A stretch of DNA of 15,829 nt from an uncultured Prevotellaceae bacterium (GCA_900543815.1 UQST01000053.1:1-15829), one strand, 5' to 3'; positions 7,601-15,490 are shown, counted from the stretch's first letter. Notes: a model not told the origin generated them from the letters alone. Numbers and translations are program-made.

Positions 7601-10545
7601 ATGTCGCCCGACAGAGTGGCGTAATCGTTGGTGTCATATACCAGAGCCTTTACAGCACGTACAGCTTCGCCTATGGCAGTGGTGTCGCTCAGGTCAACAG
7701 CCAGACCCTTGTCCACCTTTTCCTGCACGTGGTCGATAACTTCCTTCAGTTTGTCGGCAGCGTCCTTCAGGCCAGCCACATAGTAATACTGTGATTTGGT
7801 CTCGCTTGGGATGGTGCTGTGGAACTGGAGCTCAGCCATGTTCACGTTGATTTCATCCACTGCACAGCCCATGGGGTAGAGGCGGAGATACTGGTAGGCT
7901 GCCCCCAGTTTGATATCTGGACTTACATAGTGGGCATTGGGCTTGTTCACATCAAATCCCTGTGTGAGAGATGTAATGCGCTTCCAACTGGTATTGTCGT
8001 CGGGAGTGTTGGTTGCGTAGAGGTCAAAGGCATCGGGGTTCTTGTAGCCTGTGGCCAAACCATAGTACTCGAAGTTGATTTCGGTCAGGTCAGTACGCTT
8101 GAGATCCAAGTCAAAGTACAGAGTACTCTGGTTCATTGCTTGTCCAGGTGAATTGGTCTGTACGTAAGTGCCCAGATTATTGTCAATCAAGTAGCCATAC
8201 TCAAGGCCAGGAACGATGCTGTTGCCGGTAATCTGGCTTGCCTCGGTGAGCAGATTGTCATAGCTGAATGCGGTCTTGTATGTGGCAGCGGCCTTGGTGA
8301 GGTATGTGCCCAGTGTGTTGCTGATACCTCTACGATCGACATACAGCTCGTTGACCTTGCGTGCCAGTTCATTGATAATAGCTGTATCGCTCTGCACTGC
8401 GGTGAGGTTATCAATCTTCTCTTGAGCCTTGAGGATTTCGGCATCCAGCTGGTCGCATGCTTCCTTCATGCCCTTCACAGTGAAGTACTCTGAAGACTCA
8501 GTAGGTGTGGTGCCGTACATCTGGAACTCACTCATGTTGAAGTAACCAGGTCCGCTCTGGGTGTTGAGAACAACGAAGCGCACATACTGGTAGGCTGCAC
8601 CCATCTCCACAATGGGAGAGGTGTAGTACTCACGGCTGCTCACGGCTGGGAAGCCCTTGTTGAGGCGGGTTATCTTCTTCCATGCGGAAGCGGCTGCTTC
8701 GTCGTCGTTGGTGGGAGTAGGCTCCTCTACGGCGCTTGCATCATTGGTAACCCATATCTCGATGTCGATTGGCATCTGGTTCCAACTGTCGCGCCAACCG
8801 CCATCGCCTCGGCGCAGCATCTTGAAGAGGAACTCCTGGATGTCGGTGCGCTTCAGATCTACCTGCAGATAGTGGTAGCCTGCTACGGCATTGGCAGGAT
8901 GGCGAGAGTGGAAGTAGGTGTCGCTGCTGCCGTCGATCAGGTTGGCATAAGCACCCTGGCCACCTGTGGCTGCATCCTTGTATGTCCAGCGGGCATTGCT
9001 TGAGAACTGGTTGTGTGCATCGTCCTCATCATCGGCCTCATAGATGAGAGCCTCATAGTCGTTGGCCTTTGCGCGAACCTGCTTGGCATTCTCGATAGCC
9101 AGCTCCAGCAGGGTTGCATAGGCCTTCTTCAGCCCCATCTCTGTCATGGCATCGCCCACAGCATCATCCACGCGGCGAACGTACCAGTAGTTGAAGGAGT
9201 CGTAGCCCACATTGGCTGCACAGAGATAGCCTGACTCGCCACTGCCATTGTTGTGCGACAGCATGTGATACGAGTACTTGTTCTTGACGTTGCACAGCAT
9301 GAACCATGGGGTGTTGTGTGCAATGTCGGGAGTGATAATCTGCTCGGTGGTCTGCTTCTCCACGAGAGGCAGGTTGTAGGCTGCCGTTGTCAGGCATGCG
9401 TCACCGTTCACCCAGTCGATGAACCTCTGGTTGCCCACGCACTGGATGCTGTAGTTGCCGCTTGCCAACTTGGTCACCTTGAACACCTGATAGGGGTCTT
9501 CCTCGTCGAGATTTCCCCATGCCATACGGCTCTCAGTTGTGTTGCCGATGAGGGCTTTATCCACACCCTGCAGAGTCTGGTAGGCTTCGCTGGCGCTGAT
9601 GAAGCGGTAGTAGCCGTCGGTAATCTGAATCTGGTTGCCGATGACATCGTTCAGAGCCTGGCGCAGAGCCTTTTCGGCTTCGGCCAGTTCTGCATCGGTG
9701 GCCGAAGACTTGTCGGCCAGAGCCTGTGCTTCATCCCACTGCTTCTCGAAGGCAGTCACCTTTTCCTCGGGATAGTAGCCTGGATCGGTACCTGTCTGAT
9801 AGGTGCCCGGGCCAACACTGTCCAGCAAGTGGATGAGTGTCGTTCTGGGATCGTTGACCTCAGTAGCAGGATACATCTGGAACTCACTGAAGCACCAGTA
9901 GGGCTGGCCGGAATCGCGGGCATAGAATCGCAGATACCTGTACGGCACTCTCATGCTCACCATTGGGGGCATGTAAGGCCAGCAATCCTCTATCTTCTCA
10001 TTGGGAAGATCGGAATGCACAGCCACTTGCACCCATGAGCTGTTGTCTTCGGGGGTGTTGGTAGCCTTGATTTCAATCTTGGTCCACATGACGCCACGAC
10101 GCACCTGGCCGTTATACACATCGGCACGACGGTCGTAGCGGTAGAAGAACTTCTGGATGTCGGTGCGCTTCAAATCCACCTGGATGTACAGGTCTTGATT
10201 GTGCAGGTTGGGACCAGTGGGGTCGGAGTGCCAATAGGTGGTCTGGTCTCCGTCGATCAAAGCTCCCAGCTCGTTGCCGGCATCGATGAACACCTGGTTG
10301 TAGGAGTAGTTGTCATTGCCAGGGGTAATCTTCCATGTGCAGTTACTGGTCAACTGAGTTTCGGCTGGATCGGCCACCACATTGGTGATGAGCGGCGAAC
10401 CCTCGTCGGGCTGAAACAGTTGCGCAGAGGCAGGTTGCACATTCCACACCATGCCGAGCAATAGCAGCAGCATGGCAGAGAAAGCCTTTCTTCTCATTTG
10501 CATTCGTTTTAGGTTAGTGGTAAATTTAGTGTATTTAACTCTCAT
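4660..10545 (-). CDS. Giant secreted multi-domain surface protein (discoidin x3, GLUG, LamG-like, sorting C-terminus)
   Basis: A predicted exported protein of 1961 residues. A signal peptide is visible: RRK, the hydrophobic run at about 21-34, and cleavage near ASA-Q at 39-42. Three discoidin/F5-8C-like modules lie at about 50-228, 510-678 and 768-910. Each has the strand motif (V/L)DLKRTD(I/L) (123-129, 563-569, 813-819) and closes with SEFQMY or AELQFH. Helical linkers (about 260-300, 690-735, 925-1045) separate them. Segments at 305-460 and 1052-1228 look beta-trefoil-like. Residues 1402-1610 are a GLUG/beta-helix region (GGLFGNVGG, GGLVGRVRD), and 1688-1915 resembles a LamG/concanavalin domain. 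The tail 1920-1961 (IYTINGIRVQK…YIINGKTVLVK) is a Bacteroidetes sorting-type C-terminus. Expected roles are glycan binding or adhesion; no glycosidase motif was recognised. Met15 or Met17 (10503, 10497) are plausible alternative starts nearer the signal peptide. Confidence 0.88.
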   Translation of the reverse strand: MRVKYTKFTTNLKRMQMRRKAFSAMLLLLLGMVWNVQPASAQLFQPDEGSPLITNVVADPAETQLTSNCTWKITPGNDNYSYNQVFIDAGNELGALIDGDQTTYWHSDPTGPNLHNQDLYIQVDLKRTDIQKFFYRYDRRADVYNGQVRRGVMWTKIEIKATNTPEDNSSWVQVAVHSDLPNEKIEDCWPYMPPMVSMRVPYRYLRFYARDSGQPYWCFSEFQMYPATEVNDPRTTLIHLLDSVGPGTYQTGTDPGYYPEEKVTAFEKQWDEAQALADKSSATDAELAEAEKALRQALNDVIGNQIQITDGYYRFISASEAYQTLQGVDKALIGNTTESRMAWGNLDEEDPYQVFKVTKLASGNYSIQCVGNQRFIDWVNGDACLTTAAYNLPLVEKQTTEQIITPDIAHNTPWFMLCNVKNKYSYHMLSHNNGSGESGYLCAANVGYDSFNYWYVRRVDDAVGDAMTEMGLKKAYATLLELAIENAKQVRAKANDYEALIYEADDEDDAHNQFSSNARWTYKDAATGGQGAYANLIDGSSDTYFHSRHPANAVAGYHYLQVDLKRTDIQEFLFKMLRRGDGGWRDSWNQMPIDIEIWVTNDASAVEEPTPTNDDEAAASAWKKITRLNKGFPAVSSREYYTSPIVEMGAAYQYVRFVVLNTQSGPGYFNMSEFQMYGTTPTESSEYFTVKGMKEACDQLDAEILKAQEKIDNLTAVQSDTAIINELARKVNELYVDRRGISNTLGTYLTKAAATYKTAFSYDNLLTEASQITGNSIVPGLEYGYLIDNNLGTYVQTNSPGQAMNQSTLYFDLDLKRTDLTEINFEYYGLATGYKNPDAFDLYATNTPDDNTSWKRITSLTQGFDVNKPNAHYVSPDIKLGAAYQYLRLYPMGCAVDEINVNMAELQFHSTIPSETKSQYYYVAGLKDAADKLKEVIDHVQEKVDKGLAVDLSDTTAIGEAVRAVKALVYDTNDYATLSGDIAAVVADSYAVGNAVGQYPAEAVEALKAALTEANGMVDYEKVDRTKFEAATKLLTDAQEAFQAKQNKLDTHTWYTIKYPSEDYFVYRGWDIPSWWSISNPFFDQYIAPGLRSEDAAEILQEEDVKAGDRIYYFSKDDVDSDPTAAQWRFVEISKGKYALQNRRSGLFINSGTDQNSTTMELDPSAVQVTYLGYGQCSIDLSNINGSSLGTYHFLNGRGNEIANQVGTWSAVSTSQPDNSVFVIEPVEAVDETAYNPSFLVNRLSGDMTPVCYATEIKSIEGTNVYTAAGTMEKDGVKYIALNLATMPIPAGQPFFMISDMEYDGECTDDVRIVPGTTFATKAGARNGLTGVFSRTQLTEGQILITATEAKAVDNVTTYIGAGTAYMKYGQRLVDANGEYDKLIAISGNPANFNDYDIDRHAGTQDDPFPVSNVNELMALHDLMKVGQMNYVILDDDIDLYGEDWNTLNRESDEFDGKNCRNFIDFDGRGHVISNLTSKNHRYAGVFGILCGSVRNVGFENVDVDCTETGSGVLGGYVGHGNYCDAAGNKLPTTVENVWVTGKLHVASAYCGGLFGNVGGPTTVKNCYTNLDITSEADIVGGLVGRVRDAFTVENFYAAGTCTGKGIVGGGQQAATPASTYKNIVVWNNTNSDFGNTAAADVKEGITNYDGTNFAALQETVVGWGREWYCDMEENSYPTLIANGMKLLLDVVFNEDGTATDASPMKNNVEVLGATPTTYWNTEFNRYVAKFDTEMGTVPDGLYKVDFEKNNTFKKALANGHSLEMVIKADYQGESLQAVGKPFSAMQAGGTGFETANVDGQYVMRFNPNVTTDGNSHWGSVNSSLSPKAGVYYHIVGVWDKQQQKACIYVNGEKDAEVELPGSFRFPNTGCRWFGIGGDPDASDRATNAWCGDIAIARVYNDALTPAEVKTLWNDMKGGVGINSVNAGTNQQDAIYTINGIRVQKTQKGLYIINGKTVLVK

Positions 10546-10683
10546 TCTCTGTTGTCGTTGGGCGTTTGTTACTTTGGTTGTCTTATCTCTGTTGGGTTGT
10601 ACTTGATGTCGTTGTCTTATGTCTTTGGGTCTGTTACTGTTTCTGGTGCCTGTTGTGGCCGTTCAGCGTACTCCTGCAGTTGC
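10546..10683 (-). promoter_or_regulatory. A/C-rich, U-poor leader of the giant gene
   Basis: The 138 bp between the CotH-family gene and the giant gene hold no reading frame, terminator or good promoter. On the mRNA strand the 75 bases before the ATG contain only 5 U and 11 G, the rest being A and C. An imperfect repeat (ATAAGACAAC) occurs twice. Such a stretch can hardly fold and may act as an unstructured ribosome-loading leader. Absence of a hairpin supports co-transcription with the CotH-family gene. Confidence 0.5.
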
Positions 10684-12735
10684 TCATTTCTTGATGAACT
10701 TGCAGCTGTGGACGGTGCCTCCAAACTTCCAGCTCACGATATACACTCCGTGTGGCAGGCTGGCGGTGCTGAATGTGCCGGTGGAGGAAAGTTGTGCCAT
10801 CAGCATGCCCGACGTGTTGTGCAGGCTCGCCGTGAACTGCAGTACGGGCCTGTCAGACTGCTCGCACAGGAAGCGCAGAGTCTGGGCCTGGGCGCTGTAG
10901 GCCAGTACGTAGTCGGTCTGAGCCTCAATGGCTTCCACGGGTGTGAGGTCGCTCTTGCCCACTGTCATCAGTTGCCATTGGCGGTTGCCGCTGGTGGCAT
11001 CGCGCTCATCGCTGTTGGCATTGCAGATGGGGTTGCCCTCCATCGCCATTCCATCCTTGTTGTAGGCTACCCGTCCGCTTCTCACATTCTTGATGTTATA
11101 GTAGCCTCCGGCACCCTGAGGTATGAAATCCCACAGCTGGTGGCGGTCTGTGCTGTCGGGTGCTTCCAGTGTGAGCAGTTCGCCCTCGCCGGTTCCACGG
11201 TCGCTCAGAGCCATTCCTGTCTGTGCGTTGGTGATGAGGAAGTGGCCTCCGGTGGCATGTATGTTCCACTTCTGACCCTCGTCGCCTTCGTCGGTCACAC
11301 GGCTGATGCCCACCTGATGGTCGGTCAGAGCGGCTGCCATGGCAGGAAAAGCCTTGCTGTATATCTTGTAGGAATACTCCTCCTGAGCCTGGAAAGCCTT
11401 GGTGGCAACCAGTCCGCAGCGGCGGTGGAACTCCTTGGAGAGGTATTCGTTGTGCACCTGGATGAAGGATTTGATGTTCTCTACATATTCGTCATAGGTG
11501 TTGAAGAGGAACACTTCGTCGTATGTCTTCGTATTGATGCTCCACCGCTTGAAGTTCTCGATGCGCGAGGGGCGTATCACCAGTGCCATAGAATCCACAA
11601 AGGCAATCATCTGCTCGTCGAGCCCCAGCTCGCGCAGTTGCTCATAGCGCTGGCATACAGCCTGCTTGAACCAAGGGTCTTCCCACATGCGGGTGTACCA
11701 TCCCTTGATGGTGTAGTTGCTTCCGTAACCGAACTGGATGGCGAGCCGCTTGCTCACATCTCCCATGCGCGAACAGTTGTTCCAGCATATGTCGAAGTCC
11801 CAGATGGGGCCGAAGTAGAGACGCTCGTCGGCTCTCTCCTTATATATATAGGAGCACCAGAAGCCGTCAGGGTTGGCACTTATCTCCTGCACCAGGTACC
11901 AGTCGATGAGCGAAGTGGTGTCGGTGTATTGGCGATAACCGCGCTTGGCATGGGCAAACTCGTCGCCATAGAGAGCGGACTCAAACTTGTTGATATACGC
12001 TTTGATATAGTTGAGCTGGCGCGGGTTGATGACCTTGGGCTTGGGGTCGTGAATGCGTATGTGGCATCCTTGCTTGCTCATGAAGTAGAGTCCGTCACTG
12101 GCGGTATTGCCCTCGGGTTCCAGGAAGTAGCCACCGCTGATGTCGGTGGCAGGATTGGTCACCATGGTATCCTGCCGTGCTATCTCCAGCCGCCCCTTGT
12201 GTACCTCCATCTGGTCGGAAACCTGATAGTTGCCGTCATAGCGGCCGTTCAAGTAAAGGTCGATAAACTGGTAGCAGGGGGTGAAAGGCATCTGCATAAG
12301 TTCGCCCACACGTGATGCCAAGGCATTGCGAAGCAGCAACTTGTCGCCTGCATTGGCCAGCAGCACCCAGTCTTTGGCCTTTGCCTCCTGCGGTCCCAGC
12401 AGTCGTGTCTTCTTGGGGAACTTGATGCGGTAGGGTTTCTTGGGCAACCCCCATGTGGTGTTGCCTCGCCCGCGTATCTTCACAGAGTCATATCGCGCGG
12501 TATCTGTCCCGTTGACCATCACCATGCGGCAGTACTTGTAGTTGTCGTGGTCGGTAACGTCCTGGCGGTCAAAGGTCTCTATGTAGAGCGTGGGCAGCGT
12601 GGTCAGCTGCTCGTGATGGTCTTGAGCCGCTGCATGGTGAGCCGACAGGCACAGGCACAGGAGTGCCAGACACACGGATGTGCCTGGCTTCCTCGTTGCT
12701 GTGCGGCATGCTTGCCTGTTCTTGTCTCTGGTCAT
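10684..12735 (-). CDS. CotH-kinase-family exported protein with ricin-like domain and sorting C-terminus
   Basis: A predicted exported protein of 683 residues. The signal peptide is at about 1-37 (hydrophobic VCLALLCLCL, cleavage near AAA-Q). The CotH core spans about 48-440: IRGRGNTTW (87-95) and KKPYRIKF (99-106) form the Gly-rich and Lys region, DWVLLANAGDKLLLRN (122-137) follows, then DQMEVHKGRLEI (174-185), ISANPDGF (285-292) and GPIWDFD (309-315). These match the atypical kinase family whose known members phosphorylate spore-coat proteins. All conserved elements look intact. Residues 487-590 resemble a ricin/beta-trefoil lectin (QKW, QLW, QWQ). The tail (about 615-683, ending GVYIVSW…CKFIKK) is a sorting-type C-terminus. 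It starts 30 bp after the FAS1 gene and precedes the giant gene, so all three are probably one operon. Kinase activity is inferred, not shown. Confidence 0.88.
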   Translation of the reverse strand: MTRDKNRQACRTATRKPGTSVCLALLCLCLSAHHAAAQDHHEQLTTLPTLYIETFDRQDVTDHDNYKYCRMVMVNGTDTARYDSVKIRGRGNTTWGLPKKPYRIKFPKKTRLLGPQEAKAKDWVLLANAGDKLLLRNALASRVGELMQMPFTPCYQFIDLYLNGRYDGNYQVSDQMEVHKGRLEIARQDTMVTNPATDISGGYFLEPEGNTASDGLYFMSKQGCHIRIHDPKPKVINPRQLNYIKAYINKFESALYGDEFAHAKRGYRQYTDTTSLIDWYLVQEISANPDGFWCSYIYKERADERLYFGPIWDFDICWNNCSRMGDVSKRLAIQFGYGSNYTIKGWYTRMWEDPWFKQAVCQRYEQLRELGLDEQMIAFVDSMALVIRPSRIENFKRWSINTKTYDEVFLFNTYDEYVENIKSFIQVHNEYLSKEFHRRCGLVATKAFQAQEEYSYKIYSKAFPAMAAALTDHQVGISRVTDEGDEGQKWNIHATGGHFLITNAQTGMALSDRGTGEGELLTLEAPDSTDRHQLWDFIPQGAGGYYNIKNVRSGRVAYNKDGMAMEGNPICNANSDERDATSGNRQWQLMTVGKSDLTPVEAIEAQTDYVLAYSAQAQTLRFLCEQSDRPVLQFTASLHNTSGMLMAQLSSTGTFSTASLPHGVYIVSWKFGGTVHSCKFIKK

Positions 12736-12765
12736 GAGTGGGTTAATAATTGTGTGGTGATGGGC

Positions 12766-14880
12766 TTACCAGATGTCTTCGGGAGTCTCGGGGTTGTCAT
12801 ATACCTCCTTGGGACAATATTCCAGATAGTCCATATAGAACTCACGCGTCTGGTCGTCGAGCACGCTCTTGAAGCGCAGATAGTAGGTTTCATCGGCCTT
12901 CATGGGTTCGCGCACGATGATTCTTCGCACGATAACGGGATCGGCACGTGCCATTGTTGACAGTCCCTGACCGCCATCGCAATATATCTCGGCTCCTTTC
13001 ATGAAGCCGTTGTTGCGCAACTTCTTATCCACCTCGGCGTTATAGTCGTCGTCCTGAGTGTCTCTCTCCCATCCCACATTGCTGGGGAAGGTGCCGCTGG
13101 TGGTGCGTCGTTCAAGTCCGCTTGTGCGTATGTCCAGAGGAATACCCATAGGCGGCAGGTTGTCCTTGTTCTCTCCCCAGTAGAACTGCACCATTCCTCG
13201 GTTGTGGCCCTCACTCTGCACGTTGAAGCGAATCTCGTAGATGCCATCGGCAGGTACGGGCGGCAGGCGGAAGGTGATATCCAGGAATCCGCGCACGTTC
13301 AGCTCGTCGCCCTGGTAGTTCTTCATCGTCTCGTTGTATCCGTTATAATAGAAGAACCAGCTCTCGTCGCCGATGAACACGTCATCGAAGTAGGGATACT
13401 GGCTGGTGAAGGGGAATCCCCAGCGCTGTCCCAGGCTGTAATACTGCAGGCGGATGTCGTTGTTCATCATCTCGGGCATGGCCGATGCGATGTCGAAGCG
13501 GATGCGCTCCTTGTGCAGGTTGTGCTGGACATCTTCGGTGTAGGCCATTATCTGGTCGATGGGATAGACTATACCGTTGCGCACGTTGAACTCGCCTTCG
13601 GTCTCGGGTATGGGCACCTTGATGCCGGCCTTGTCTGCATCGCAGCTGATTTCGTGGTAGCTGCCTCGGCGGCCGTTGTCTATCTTGGGGAAGCGGTTGA
13701 TACGTACGCCGTCGCTCTCGGCGCTCTCCAGGAACTTCACCAGCCTGCGCTTACCCATGCAGGTGTAGTATTCGTACTGAACCACAGTGGGTTGTTTCCT
13801 CTGCGAAGAGTAGCCTTTCTCGTTCCAGTGAAGCACCAGACGGTCGGAGGCAAGGCGCATGGGCAGGAAGTGGTAGGTGACAAACTGGTTGAGGATGTTG
13901 TCCTCGCTGTGGTAGTTCTCGTCGGTCTTGGCGGTGGGGTAGTATCCGTTCTCCTTGAGCCAGCTTACCACATCATCCACCGTGATGTCGAAGCGGTTCT
14001 TGCCTATCTCTCTCTCCCACACATCATCGGTCTCGGCAAAGAAGGTGAAGCCATAATACCTGTGCTCGGGCAGCTTGCCGGTGGTGTAGCCTACGCCCGA
14101 CTCATGGGCAATCATCTCTGGCACCTGCCCTGTCTGGTAGGCCTGCTCGTACTCGTCATCCCTGTATCTCTGCAGGGTGTCGAGCATGCCCACAGCATGT
14201 ACGAGCATAGAGGAAACGTAGTAGCCCGACTCCTTTTCGGTGTATATCTTGTTGAGGAGGTAGCCCAGGGTGTTGTTTGTGGGAGCCACCACAGAGTGCA
14301 CGCAGTGGACGTAGCCGTTGAGCACACGTATGTTATTGTTGCGCGCGTCCATCAGCGCACCGTTGATGGTGATGCTGTCAGGGTCGTCGAAGTAGTTGAC
14401 TATCAGCTTGCGGTCATACATGTTGCTCTTCGAGAACTCGCCGCCGTCGTTGATGGGAAACTGGGCCACATCATAGGCCGGGAGATTGTCGCCGCTGTTG
14501 ATGACGCTATTATATACGATGACTTTGCGGATGGAGTCGAGGGTGGTGCTGTCGCGGAAGCCATCCCAACTGGCACTTGCTATGATGTTCTTCATGGCCA
14601 GAGTGTCGAGGTAAGCCTGCACGGCGTCGTTGTCGGGGGCAAATACTGTGAAGTGGCCGCGGGCGGAGAGCAGCGAACCTACTGTGGAACTGGACATTCG
14701 GCTCACAGGCACCTTGTTCAGCAAATCCACAAAACTGCTGTACTGCTCGTGCTTGCACAGATAACTGTAGGCTGTCTCTTCCTTCAAGACATAACGTGCA
14801 CTCATGTCGATGTGTTCTTTGCAGGAACCCAGACCGATTGCTATTAGCAAGGCTCCTGTTACACCCTTGACTCCTCTCAT
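12766..14880 (-). CDS. Fasciclin (FAS1)-domain lipoprotein
   Basis: A predicted lipoprotein of 704 residues with lipobox LGSC, acylated Cys at residue 20. A first FAS1 domain spans about 35-200: FTVFAPDNDAV (77-87) and VLNGYVHCVHSVVAP (186-200) are the family's H1 and H2 motifs. A second, degenerate FAS1-like domain spans about 220-450, with FFAETDDVW (280-288), NQFVTYHFLP (331-340) and NGIVYPIDQIMAY (435-447) in the equivalent places. The C-terminal region, about 480-704, looks like a beta-sandwich (IYEIRFNVQS, YYLRFKSVLD) and lacks a sorting tail, consistent with lipid anchoring. FAS1 domains commonly mediate adhesion; in Bacteroidetes such lipoproteins often sit beside SusC/SusD pairs, but none is seen here. 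It is the first gene of the three-gene unit, and its leader begins with a hairpin. Confidence 0.88.
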   Translation of the reverse strand: MRGVKGVTGALLIAIGLGSCKEHIDMSARYVLKEETAYSYLCKHEQYSSFVDLLNKVPVSRMSSSTVGSLLSARGHFTVFAPDNDAVQAYLDTLAMKNIIASASWDGFRDSTTLDSIRKVIVYNSVINSGDNLPAYDVAQFPINDGGEFSKSNMYDRKLIVNYFDDPDSITINGALMDARNNNIRVLNGYVHCVHSVVAPTNNTLGYLLNKIYTEKESGYYVSSMLVHAVGMLDTLQRYRDDEYEQAYQTGQVPEMIAHESGVGYTTGKLPEHRYYGFTFFAETDDVWEREIGKNRFDITVDDVVSWLKENGYYPTAKTDENYHSEDNILNQFVTYHFLPMRLASDRLVLHWNEKGYSSQRKQPTVVQYEYYTCMGKRRLVKFLESAESDGVRINRFPKIDNGRRGSYHEISCDADKAGIKVPIPETEGEFNVRNGIVYPIDQIMAYTEDVQHNLHKERIRFDIASAMPEMMNNDIRLQYYSLGQRWGFPFTSQYPYFDDVFIGDESWFFYYNGYNETMKNYQGDELNVRGFLDITFRLPPVPADGIYEIRFNVQSEGHNRGMVQFYWGENKDNLPPMGIPLDIRTSGLERRTTSGTFPSNVGWERDTQDDDYNAEVDKKLRNNGFMKGAEIYCDGGQGLSTMARADPVIVRRIIVREPMKADETYYLRFKSVLDDQTREFYMDYLEYCPKEVYDNPETPEDIW

Positions 14881-14938
14881 CTTCGTTTAGTTTTTAATTG
14901 GTTAACGGTTGTCCGTATATAAATCGTTTTGACTGGAA

Positions 14939-14974
14939 AAAGAGCGTTTTGCGCTCTTTATCTCCGTAAAGTTA
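14939..14974 (-). promoter_or_regulatory. Promoter -7 box and 5'-end hairpin of the FAS1 operon
   Basis: On the minus strand TAACTTTA (14967-14974) matches TAnnTTTG except at the last base. About 7 bases on begins a perfect hairpin: AAAGAGCG and CGCTCTTT (14939-14946 with 14952-14959), loop of five, followed by a run of five T. If the start site is where the -7 box predicts, the mRNA would begin at or beside this stem, about 60-80 nt before the ATG. It may protect the 5' end or act as an attenuator, or simply end an upstream transcript. No clear -33 box is seen. Confidence 0.5.
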
Positions 14975-15167
14975 GTTCTTTTTAACTATTAAATGGTACG
15001 AAATGGGCAAAAAAATGAACTAAGATGTAGATTTCTTGACGTTCGAGCGATTTTTCTCCCTCATTGGGCTTCCTGTTTACCTCGTTTGTGTTGCATTCCG
15101 CTCTCTTTTTAGTCTCTCTCTCCATGCTTTTTATGAAAAGAAGTCTTGCAGAAGGGAAGTGCCCGCT
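14975..15167. other. AT-rich non-coding stretch
   Basis: Nothing convincing is encoded here. Short open frames on both strands have no recognisable domain, and those that run rightwards continue into the tandem repeats. The sequence is T-rich on the plus strand and carries runs such as TCTCTCTCT. It may contain upstream control sites of the FAS1 operon, but no motif can be named. Confidence 0.4.
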
Positions 15168-15454
15168 TTTATGATGGGGAGTCAAGAGCAGCATGATATG
15201 AGGTTTCGCGAAGCTTGTTTTGGGTTTCGGGCAAACTTGTTTCGCGTTTCGGTGAAGGGTGATGAGGCTCTTGGGCTGAACTTGTTTTGTGTTTGGGTTA
15301 AATGTGCTGCGAGTTTAAGTTGAATGTGTCTCGTGTTTTTGCCAAACATGATGTAGGTTTCTATGGAATGCGTTGAGAGCCCCATCGGAGCATGCTGCGA
15401 AGTCAAATGAAGCATGCTGTGATGGCCGATGCACCGCGATGTGTCGAGCGGAAA
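15168..15454. repeat. Degenerate 22-bp tandem array, about 13 units
   Basis: Units start at 15168, 15190, 15212, 15234, 15256 (this one 23 bp), 15279, 15301, 15323, 15345, 15367, 15389, 15411 and 15433. The better-preserved ones follow A(A/G)C(T/A)TG at positions 1-6, a G near 11 and GTTT near 13-16. Adjacent units 2, 3 and 5 (15212, 15234, 15279) are most alike (ACTTGTTT…GTTTsGG), as are 10 and 11 (AGCATGCTG). Outer units are badly decayed, so the ends are approximate. Twenty-two is not a multiple of three, which argues against a coding repeat. No spacers exist, so this is not a CRISPR array. Confidence 0.7.
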
Positions 15455-15490
15455 GAATCACCAGACCTCGTTTCTCATAACCTCGCTCCG

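Noticed and set aside
11836..11856. Near-palindromic TATATATA stretch
   Set aside because: It lies within the CotH-family coding sequence, encoding part of SYIYKER, and is explained by those codons.
10552..12315. 587-codon plus-strand frame opposite the CotH-family gene
   Set aside because: Antisense shadow: the minus strand encodes clear CotH motifs over the same bases, while this frame has no domain or signal.
13204..14847. 547-codon plus-strand frame opposite the FAS1 gene
   Set aside because: Antisense shadow of a gene with clear lipobox and FAS1 motifs; Val/Ala/His bias only.
15036..15323. 95-codon plus-strand frame at the start of the 22-bp array
   Set aside because: Its second half is made of 22-bp units that shift reading phase, and no start signal or domain is seen.
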